DNA from: Brevundimonas sp. UBA5713
GTDB lineage: Bacteria > Pseudomonadota > Alphaproteobacteria > Caulobacterales > Caulobacteraceae
Assembly (NCBI RefSeq): GCF_002419815.1
Contig: NZ_DIGV01000062.1
Span: forward strand, 1 to 22,170
Direction of reading: 5' to 3'
DNA: 22,170 bases
Shown: positions 7,727-14,489 of the stretch, piece by piece
Layout: each line of letters opens with the position of its first letter
Position numbering within the stretch: the stretch's first letter is position 1
Program-made: the position numbers and the translations under genes
The notes under the pieces: model-generated
Told to the model about the DNA's origin: nothing
The model's input: the letters and a program-made list of their open reading frames with translations, nothing else
Database searches by the model: none

Positions 7727-10069
7727 ATGGCGTCGTTAGCGATAGACCGTTTAGTGTATCTAGGTGTCGGGGCGGCCCTGACTGTGGCGGGGCCTGCATG
7801 GGCTAACAACCTGCCCGATAATGGCCAGACCCGCGACCCGTCACACAATCTAGGGGAATTGGTGGTGCAGGGCCGCCGGGTCTCCGAGGCCAGCGCGGCC
7901 ATCGGGCGGGACCAGACCTCCAACACCATCTCCATTACCCGCGAAGCCTTGCTGTCGGCACCCGCCGGCGTGTCGGGGCTGAAAATGCTGGAAGGCCTGC
8001 CGGGCTTCAATGTTCAGGCCAATGATGCGCTGGGCCTTTATGAGTTCGGTAATTCGGTGTCGGTGCGGGCCTTCAACTTCCAGCAGATCGGCTTTGTGCT
8101 GGACGGCGCACCCATGGGCCGCTCGGACCAGTTCGGCGGCAGTCCGATCTTCCGTTATGTCGAGAATGAAAACCTCGGCATCGTCACCGCCTCGCAGGGG
8201 GCAGGGGATGTGTCCCTGCCCAGCTATGCCTCGCTGGGGCCGATCGTTCAGTACGACACCATCCGCCCGGCCAATGATTTTGGCGTCACGACCACCCTGT
8301 CGGCAGGCAGCGATGATCTGCGACGCGGCTTTGTGCGGCTGGATACGGGGCAGGTGGGGCCGGTGTCGGCCTATGTGTCCTATTCGGACTTTTCCGCCGA
8401 CCTGTGGCGCGGGCCGGGCAACATTCGCCGCCAGCACGCCGAGGCCAAGATTCTGTACGAGGCCGACAATGGCGCGACGCTGGATTTCGGCCTGATCTGG
8501 AACGACTATTTCGACTATGACGCCCCCGCCATTTCCAAGGCGCAATATGCGGGCACGGCGGGGGATATCTTTGGCCGCTCGGGGCGCGACTTTGCCTATC
8601 TGGGCACGGTGCCGGACCTGCCGGAAACGGTGGCCGGCGTGCGCTATTCCAACAGCGCCCACAACCAGTACTACAAACAGGCCGTCAACAGCCGCACAGA
8701 CGTGCTGTACCGCCTGTCGGGCAGCCTGCCTCTGGGCGCAAATGCCCGCCTCGAGGCGACCGCCTACTATGAGGACAAGGAAGGCTATGGCATCTCGCCC
8801 GAGGCCTACGCCACCTCCTTGACCAACCACAATGCCCAGCGCGCGATCTGGACCGATCTGGTGGCACCACGCGGTCTGCAATACGGCCTATCGACAGTGG
8901 AGGGCGAGCGTCAGGGGCTGACCGCGCGGGCCGTATTCGCGCTGGCCAACCACACCCTGACCGGCGGCTTCTGGATCGAACAGGACGATTTTCACCGCAC
9001 CCAGGGCCGCTTCAATCAGGAGAATGGTGATCCCGATGGTCAGCCCCTGTTAAACGAGCAGGTCCATCGCCAGCGTGATTTCACCTCTACCCGCAAGACG
9101 ACCCAGCTGTTCTTGAAGGACGAGATCGACCTGCTGGACGGGCGGCTGAAGTTGGATCTGGGCGTCAAGGCGCTGGACGTCGATTACGAGATCAGCGGCT
9201 ATCGCAATGCTGCGGATTATATCGCGCAACGCCAGCCCACGCTGGGCCGCACGTGGAAGGACAATCTGCTGCCGCACGTAGGGGTGCTGTATAATCTCAG
9301 CCCCAGCGAGCAGGTGTTTGCCTCCTACGCCGAAAATCTGGCCCTGCCGCGCGGGGCGGACGATGTGTTCGCTCTGGCCAGCCCGACCGCCAGTACGCCA
9401 GAAACGGAAACATCCGAAAACTGGGAGATCGGCTTCCGCACCAGCCGCCCGCGCTTCAATGCGGCGGTGGCGCTGTATCGCACCGTCTTCAATAACCGGC
9501 TGCAGTCCTATGCCGTCACCGTGCCAGGCAGCACCACGACCGAAAGCTTTTTCCAGAACGTGGGGCAGGTCGAGGCGCGCGGGGTCGAGTTCTCCGGTCT
9601 GTGGAAGCCCGAAGGCCTGTCGGACAAGGTCTATTTCAACCTGAACGCCAGCTATAATCAGGTGGAGTTCAAGGACGACCTGCCGAACTTTGTGCCCGTC
9701 ACCGGCGCGGCCCTGCCAATCAGCGGCAACACTGTGCCCGACAGCCCCGAATGGGTCATTCAAGGTGGGGTGACGTTCGAGCCCGTGTCGTGGGTGGTGG
9801 CCAATCTGTCGGTGCGCCACATCGGTGAAAGGTTTAGCAATTTCACCAACACCGAACGGCTGGACGCCAACACACTGGTCAATGCCTATGTCGATTTCGG
9901 CAGCGACTGGAGGGCCGGACCGCTGCGCGATCTGCGGCTGAGGCTCAACGTCGATAACCTGTTCGACGAGGCCTACCTCGGCACCATCACCTCCACCGTC
10001 AACACCAATGCCACCTTCCGTCCCGGACCGGCGCGCACCTTTCAGGTGTCGCTGACCGCGGCGTTCTGA
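7727..10069 (+). CDS. TonB-dependent outer-membrane receptor
   Basis: 780 residues. These receptors import scarce or bulky substrates (siderophores, peptides, glycans, cofactors) through the outer membrane using TonB energy. A signal peptide ends near AGPAWA before NNLPD. A TonB-box-like ELVVQG lies near residue 45, followed by a plug domain (residues about 50-185, with SVRAFNFQQIGFVLDGAPMG) and a 22-strand-type barrel. The last residues are VSLTAAF, with the C-terminal Phe typical of outer-membrane barrels. The ATG at 7727 is preferred because AGGGGA lies 6 bases before it; an in-frame GTG at 7709 would place extra residues ahead of a good signal peptide. The M19 gene starts 29 bases downstream, so the two are probably cotranscribed. 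Substrate specificity cannot be told from the sequence. Confidence 0.93.
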   Translation: MASLAIDRLVYLGVGAALTVAGPAWANNLPDNGQTRDPSHNLGELVVQGRRVSEASAAIGRDQTSNTISITREALLSAPAGVSGLKMLEGLPGFNVQANDALGLYEFGNSVSVRAFNFQQIGFVLDGAPMGRSDQFGGSPIFRYVENENLGIVTASQGAGDVSLPSYASLGPIVQYDTIRPANDFGVTTTLSAGSDDLRRGFVRLDTGQVGPVSAYVSYSDFSADLWRGPGNIRRQHAEAKILYEADNGATLDFGLIWNDYFDYDAPAISKAQYAGTAGDIFGRSGRDFAYLGTVPDLPETVAGVRYSNSAHNQYYKQAVNSRTDVLYRLSGSLPLGANARLEATAYYEDKEGYGISPEAYATSLTNHNAQRAIWTDLVAPRGLQYGLSTVEGERQGLTARAVFALANHTLTGGFWIEQDDFHRTQGRFNQENGDPDGQPLLNEQVHRQRDFTSTRKTTQLFLKDEIDLLDGRLKLDLGVKALDVDYEISGYRNAADYIAQRQPTLGRTWKDNLLPHVGVLYNLSPSEQVFASYAENLALPRGADDVFALASPTASTPETETSENWEIGFRTSRPRFNAAVALYRTVFNNRLQSYAVTVPGSTTTESFFQNVGQVEARGVEFSGLWKPEGLSDKVYFNLNASYNQVEFKDDLPNFVPVTGAALPISGNTVPDSPEWVIQGGVTFEPVSWVVANLSVRHIGERFSNFTNTERLDANTLVNAYVDFGSDWRAGPLRDLRLRLNVDNLFDEAYLGTITSTVNTNATFRPGPARTFQVSLTAAF

Positions 10070-10098
10070 TCCTTCGTCCAACCCTAGGAGAGTAAGCG

Positions 10099-11334
10099 AT
10101 GAAACTTTGGCTTGTGACCGCGGCCAGTGCCGCCCTTATGGCTCCTGCGCTGGCGTGTGCCAGCACCGGTGTGGGCGAACCGCCAACCGCTGCGGTGGTG
10201 GAGAGTGTCCACCGCAATGCGCTGGTGCTGGATTCCCACGCCGATGTGCTGATCGACAGCACGCCACGCCGCTATTTCCTGCCTGATGGCTCGTCGCGCG
10301 TCAGCGCCGACAAGCTGAAGGCGGGAGAGGTCGACGCAGTGGTGCTGTCGCTGGCGGTTGGACCCGGCCCGCGCGATGCCGCCGGAATAGCCGCCGCCCG
10401 CTCCGAGATTGATGCCAAGCTAGCCGCCGTGCAGGCGAATATTGCGGCATCCCAAGGCCAGCTGGTGCTGGCAAGATCCGCGGCCGACATCGTCAAGGCC
10501 GAACAGGAAGGGAAGACGGCTGTGCTTCTGTCATTCCAGAACGCCCGTGCACTGGGCACCGACATCGGGGCAATCAACGCCCTTTATGACCAAGGCGTCC
10601 GCGTCTTTGCTTTCAACCACGCGGGCCACAATGACTGGGCCGATTCCTCGCGACCCAGCGAGGGCGAGCCGGTGGCCGAACACAACGGCCTGTCGCCGGT
10701 GGGCCGTCAGGCGGTGCCGCGCCTGAACGATCTGGGCGTGCTGATCGATGTGTCGCAACTGTCCAAGGATGCGCTGCTTCAGACCTTGGCCCTGTCGCGG
10801 GTGCCGGTGGCGGCCACCCACTCCAATGCCCGTTCGGTGCGCGAACACACCCGCAGTCTGAGCGACGAGGAGCTGGATGCCATCAAGGCCAATGGCGGGG
10901 TGGTCCAGGTTACGCCCTTCAACACCTATCTGGTCCAGCTGGACGAGGCGGCCAAGGCCAGGGTGCGCGAGGTGCGGGTGAAGTACGGCCTGTCGTCGGA
11001 GTTCAATGCGGGCAACGACAACTACAGCACCCTGCGCGGAGACACCCAGCAGGCGTTTCTGGACGAGCTGGCTCAGGTTCAGCCGCGCGCCACGGTGAAG
11101 GACTTTGTCGACCACATTGACTACATCGCGCGCCGCATTGGCGTCGAACATGTGGGTATCGGCACAGACTTCGACCACGGCTCGGGCATCGAAGGCTATA
11201 ACTCGGCGGCAGACAGTCGGGCGGTGACGGCCGAACTGCTGGCGCGCGGCTATACGCCCGAACAGGTCACGGCCATCTGGGGAGGCAACTTTCTCAGGGT
11301 GCTGAGGGCCGCAGAGGCTGCGCGTCGCGTTTGA
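10099..11334 (+). CDS. Exported M19 (membrane/renal dipeptidase) family protein with altered metal ligands
   Basis: 411 residues with a signal peptide (about 1-20, AASAALMAPALACAS; the lipobox is not canonical, so cleavage by signal peptidase I is as likely). M19 enzymes are binuclear zinc dipeptidases with a TIM-barrel fold. Visible family motifs are DSHADV (H47, D49), ATHSNAR (H241), GIGTDFDHG (D357) and GGNFLRV. Two of the five usual zinc ligands differ: Gln147 in LLSFQNA stands where the bridging Glu (human Glu125) is expected, and Gln220 in LIDVSQLS where His198 is expected. The spacings 147-220-241 equal the human 125-198-219 spacings exactly. AGGAG precedes the ATG. It follows the TonB receptor gene by 29 bases, suggesting processing of an imported compound. 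Activity as a normal dipeptidase is uncertain. Confidence 0.92.
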   Translation: MKLWLVTAASAALMAPALACASTGVGEPPTAAVVESVHRNALVLDSHADVLIDSTPRRYFLPDGSSRVSADKLKAGEVDAVVLSLAVGPGPRDAAGIAAARSEIDAKLAAVQANIAASQGQLVLARSAADIVKAEQEGKTAVLLSFQNARALGTDIGAINALYDQGVRVFAFNHAGHNDWADSSRPSEGEPVAEHNGLSPVGRQAVPRLNDLGVLIDVSQLSKDALLQTLALSRVPVAATHSNARSVREHTRSLSDEELDAIKANGGVVQVTPFNTYLVQLDEAAKARVREVRVKYGLSSEFNAGNDNYSTLRGDTQQAFLDELAQVQPRATVKDFVDHIDYIARRIGVEHVGIGTDFDHGSGIEGYNSAADSRAVTAELLARGYTPEQVTAIWGGNFLRVLRAAEAARRV

Positions 11335-11353
11335 TCCCCTCGGGCGCGTGCGT

Positions 11354-11389
11354 AAAAAAGGCCGGAAGCGTTACAGCTTCCGGCCTTTT
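11354..11389. terminator. Bidirectional intrinsic terminator between the M19 gene and mrpG
   Basis: A perfect 14-bp stem, AAAAGGCCGGAAGC at 11356-11369 pairing with GCTTCCGGCCTTTT at 11376-11389, closes a 6-base loop. The A and T ends make it active on both strands. It separates two convergent operons. Confidence 0.93.
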
Positions 11390-11400
11390 GCATGGGCAGA

Positions 11401-11760
11401 TCAGAAGTCGTCTGCGGGAACGTCATTGCCCTCGACGCGGTCGCGGTAGATGGCCGCGCGGGCAAGGATCACAAGGGTGACCGGCGTGGTGACCGTGAGG
11501 AAGGCCCCGACAAGAATGGCTTTCAGGGTCGGTGCCCCGTCGGTCACGCTGAACATGACGATCGAGGCCGTCACAATGCACAGCATGCCGAAAGTGGTGC
11601 CCAGCGTGGGCGCGTGAACCCGCTCGTAAAAGGTTCTGAACACCGTCAGGCCAATCGAGCCGATCAGGGTGACACCGGCACCCACCACGGCGAGCGCGGT
11701 CACCAAAAGAGCGGCCCACATCGGAATGCCCGCCAGATGGGCGCTTGCTTCAGGGCTCAT
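11401..11760 (-). CDS. mrpG: MrpG, Na+/H+ antiporter subunit G
   Basis: 119 residues, the last gene of the mrp operon. MrpG (PhaG/MnhG) is a small three-helix membrane subunit needed for assembly and activity of the multisubunit cation/proton antiporter. Hydrophobic segments are at about 14-38, 52-71 and 80-101. The motif VFRTFYERVHAPTLGTTFG in the first loop, followed by a short helix, is typical of the family. The start overlaps the mrpF stop (ATGA). The gene ends 12 bases from the shared terminator. Confidence 0.95.
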   Translation of the reverse strand: MSPEASAHLAGIPMWAALLVTALAVVGAGVTLIGSIGLTVFRTFYERVHAPTLGTTFGMLCIVTASIVMFSVTDGAPTLKAILVGAFLTVTTPVTLVILARAAIYRDRVEGNDVPADDF

Positions 11761-12056
11761 TCGATCACCTCGCCTCGCATCAGGAATTTGGCCAGCGCCA
11801 CGGTGGAGGCAAAGCCAATGATTGCGATCACCAGCGCGACCTCGAAATAGGCCATGAGGTTGGTGCGTAGGCCGTGCACCAGCACCAGCAGCATGGCGTT
11901 CATATAAAGGCTATCGACCCCGAGCACGCGGTCCTGTGCGCGCGGGCCGCGCCAGATGCGCCAGGTGGACAGGACCATGGCCGCCGCCAGCAGGACCTGC
12001 GCCAAGCCCAGTCCCCAGAACAGGATGTCGGCGGCTGTGATGTCGGAGAGGCTCAA
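11757..12056 (-). CDS. mrpF: MrpF, Na+/H+ antiporter subunit F
   Basis: 99 residues with three membrane helices. MrpF is a small subunit of the Mrp complex. The family pattern WRIWRGPRAQDRVLGVDSLY, with the conserved GP..QDR.L..D core, lies after the first helix and is diagnostic. The start is a TTG that overlaps the mrpE stop as TTGA, with GGAG 8 bases upstream inside mrpE; no ATG fits the expected N-terminus. It overlaps mrpG at the other end. The rare start codon may lower its translation or tie it to mrpE translation. Confidence 0.93.
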   Translation of the reverse strand: MSLSDITAADILFWGLGLAQVLLAAAMVLSTWRIWRGPRAQDRVLGVDSLYMNAMLLVLVHGLRTNLMAYFEVALVIAIIGFASTVALAKFLMRGEVIE

Positions 12057-12553
12057 GGAAAGATCTCCATCAGCAGGTCTTCGTAGCGGTTCTTGATGAT
12101 GGCGGGCCAGTCCTGCTCGTCGTCGAAATCCAGCACGTGCAGCAGCAGGATGCGGCGATAGCGGTCATATTGCACCCACAGCGTACCGGGCGTGCTGGTG
12201 ATGATGATGGCCAAGGTGGCCAGCGCAAAACGGCTGTTCAGACGCAAGGGGATTCGCACAAAGCCCGAGACGCGGGTGTGACGCTTCTTGCCCAGGATCA
12301 ACCGCACGACCGTCCAGTTCGAGTGAATGATATCTAGCGTCACGTGGCCGATCAGTTTGAGCATGGCCCAGGGATTGCGAACACGTGGGCGCTCGGGCTC
12401 CAGTGCCCGCATGGCTTGGGGCACGAGCAAGGCGACAATGGCGGCAATCACCACAGAGCCTGCCCCGAACGGCGAGTTCATCAGCAGCCAGACGGTGAAC
12501 AAGGCGATCGACAGGATGGGGTGGGGCAGCACAAAGTTGAATACGCGGGTCAT
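12053..12553 (-). CDS. mrpE: MrpE, Na+/H+ antiporter subunit E
   Basis: 166 residues. MrpE is a membrane subunit with N-terminal hydrophobic helices and a cytoplasmic C-terminus. Helices lie at about 9-48, followed by a long segment with the family motif LDIIHSNWTVVRLIL and the pattern ITSTPGTLWVQYD further on. The ATG at 12553 is chosen because it overlaps the mrpD stop (TGATG) and matches the family N-terminus MTRVFNFVLPHPILS. A longer reading frame to 12607 would extend into mrpD and is unlikely. Confidence 0.93.
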   Translation of the reverse strand: MTRVFNFVLPHPILSIALFTVWLLMNSPFGAGSVVIAAIVALLVPQAMRALEPERPRVRNPWAMLKLIGHVTLDIIHSNWTVVRLILGKKRHTRVSGFVRIPLRLNSRFALATLAIIITSTPGTLWVQYDRYRRILLLHVLDFDDEQDWPAIIKNRYEDLLMEIFP

Positions 12554-14154
12554 CAGGTACGCCCCTTCAGCACTGCGGCGACATATTCGGACGGACGGCT
12601 GAGCCACTCGCCGGTGTGCTCGGCAAAGGCCAGAGCCGAGCCGCCTGCAACCGTCAGCCAGATGCAGGCCAACACCAGACCGCCGATGGCGATGAACTCG
12701 GGGCTACGGACCACCAGCGCGTTGTTCTCGTCACGATCCCAGAACCCTTCGATGCCGATACGCACCAGGGAAATCAGGGCAGCGAAGCTGGAAAGGGTCA
12801 GAATGCCGATGACCCACCACGGTCCCATCTGGCTGGCGCCATCCCCCGACAGCAGGTTGATGAAAATGGTGACCTTGCCAATGAAGCCGGCGAGCGGCGG
12901 CATGGAGGCCACGACCAATACAGCCGTAATAAAGGCTGCGCCGAGTACGGCCAGCGAACGGGGCATAACCCGCCCCACTTCTTCCACATCTTCGGCGGCG
13001 AAGGGATCGGTGTATTCGTCATCGAAGACGGCGTAGGAATCATCCGCGCCGGGGTCCTCGCCGCGCTTCAGGATTTCAGCGATCAGGAACAGGGCACCGG
13101 AGGCGAGGGTAGAGGCCACCATATAGATCAGGGCCCCGCCGATAGCATTGGCCTGCCCCATGCCGACGATGGCCAGCACCGTGCCCGACGATGTCATGAC
13201 CGCATAGCCGATCACGCGCTCCAGCCGCGTGGCCGCGATCATGCCTGCCGAGCCGAAGATGACAGTCGCCAGACCGATGACCAGAAGCAGTGACTGGCCA
13301 AAGCCCGCGCTGTCACCACTGTCCGGCCCGAACATCAGCATGCTGAGACGCAGCAGAACATAGACGCCCACCTTGGATAGCAGGGTGAACACAGCCGCCA
13401 CCGGCGCGCTGGCTGCCGAATAGGCACCCGGCAACCACAGGCCCAGCGGCCAGGCCGCCGCCTTGATCAGGAAGGCGACGCCGAGAATGGCGCAGCCTGC
13501 TTCGAACAACGGACGGTTGGCGTCGTCGATGAAAGCGACGCGGGCTGACAAATCGGCCATGTTAAGTGCGCCGACGGTGCCATAGATCAGAGACACGCCG
13601 ATCAGGAAGAACAGGGAGGCGGTCAGGTTGATCGCAACATAGCCCAGTCCGGCCCGCACGCGCTTTTCCCCCGAGCCATGCAGCAGCAGGCCGTAAGAAG
13701 CGGCCAGCATGACCTCGAAGAAGACGAACAGGTTAAACAGGTCGCCCGTCAGAACGGCCCCGTTTACGCCCATCATCAACAACAGATAAAGCGCGTGGAA
13801 ACGCGGTCCGGCGCGGTCCCAGCGGGCCAGCGCAAAGATCAGACCTGCGGCCGACACCACAGAGACCAGCGCCAGCATCATGGTGGACAGACGGTCGGCC
13901 ACCAGCACGATGCCGAACGGTGCCGCCCAGTTGCCGAGGCTATAGACCCGCGCGGTGTCTGTACCGCCCGAGCCACCGATAGTGGACTCCTGCAGCAGCA
14001 GCAGGGCGATTGTCAGCAGCGCCGCACAGATGCTGAGGCTGAGCAAAGCCTTGGTTTTGTAGCGTTGCTCCTTGAGCAGCAGCATGAAAGCTGCGGCGAT
14101 CAGGGGCAGGATGATCGGCAGGATGATCAGATGTTCGAGTAAGGACGGAGTCAT
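12553..14154 (-). CDS. mrpD: MrpD, Na+/H+ antiporter subunit D (NuoN/NuoM-like)
   Basis: 533 residues with about 14 membrane helices. MrpD belongs to the proton-translocating antiporter family shared with complex I subunits NuoL, NuoM and NuoN. The expected charged residues within helices are present: Glu147 in LFVFFEVML, Lys231 in FLIKAAAWPLGLWLP, and Lys261 in LLSKVGVYVLLR. These correspond to the residues implicated in ion translocation in Bacillus MrpD. An acidic loop at about 365-390 (residues such as DDEYTDPFAAEDVEEV) is rather long. Four-base overlap with mrpC upstream, TGATG with mrpE downstream. Confidence 0.96.
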   Translation of the reverse strand: MTPSLLEHLIILPIILPLIAAAFMLLLKEQRYKTKALLSLSICAALLTIALLLLQESTIGGSGGTDTARVYSLGNWAAPFGIVLVADRLSTMMLALVSVVSAAGLIFALARWDRAGPRFHALYLLLMMGVNGAVLTGDLFNLFVFFEVMLAASYGLLLHGSGEKRVRAGLGYVAINLTASLFFLIGVSLIYGTVGALNMADLSARVAFIDDANRPLFEAGCAILGVAFLIKAAAWPLGLWLPGAYSAASAPVAAVFTLLSKVGVYVLLRLSMLMFGPDSGDSAGFGQSLLLVIGLATVIFGSAGMIAATRLERVIGYAVMTSSGTVLAIVGMGQANAIGGALIYMVASTLASGALFLIAEILKRGEDPGADDSYAVFDDEYTDPFAAEDVEEVGRVMPRSLAVLGAAFITAVLVVASMPPLAGFIGKVTIFINLLSGDGASQMGPWWVIGILTLSSFAALISLVRIGIEGFWDRDENNALVVRSPEFIAIGGLVLACIWLTVAGGSALAFAEHTGEWLSRPSEYVAAVLKGRT

Positions 14155-14489
14155 TCGGGCTCGTGTCCATCAACGTGGTCGGTGCCAGTGATACCGCGGG
14201 CGGTCAGCAGCACGACAAGATACAGGGCCGTCAGCGCAAAGGAGATGACGATGGCGGTCAGCACAAGAGCTTGGGGCACGGGATCGGCAAAGGCGGTCGT
14301 GTCCACTTCGCCTGAAGATACGAGAGGCGGAGCCCCCTGTTTCAGGCGACCCATGGCAAAGATGAACAGGTTGACCGCATAGCCCAGAAGGCTGAGGCCG
14401 ATGATGACCTGAAAGGTTCGCGGACGCAGCAGCAGCCAGACGCCGGACGCTGTCAGCACACCGATGCTCAAGGCCAGAATGATTTCCAT
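14151..14489 (-). CDS. mrpC: MrpC, Na+/H+ antiporter subunit C (NuoK-like)
   Basis: 112 residues with three membrane helices, homologous to complex I subunit NuoK. The near-invariant family motif DPVPQALVLTAIVI lies at about 68-81, and GLSLLGYAVNLFIF in the second helix is equally typical. It is coupled to mrpAB upstream by TGATG and to mrpD downstream by ATGA. With mrpA and mrpD it forms the membrane core of the antiporter. Confidence 0.96.
   Translation of the reverse strand: MEIILALSIGVLTASGVWLLLRPRTFQVIIGLSLLGYAVNLFIFAMGRLKQGAPPLVSSGEVDTTAFADPVPQALVLTAIVISFALTALYLVVLLTARGITGTDHVDGHEPE

Noticed and set aside
7850..10081. Two - strand frames of 343 codons opposite the TonB receptor
   Set aside because: Both are antisense to a receptor with signal peptide, plug and C-terminal Phe, and show no domain of their own.
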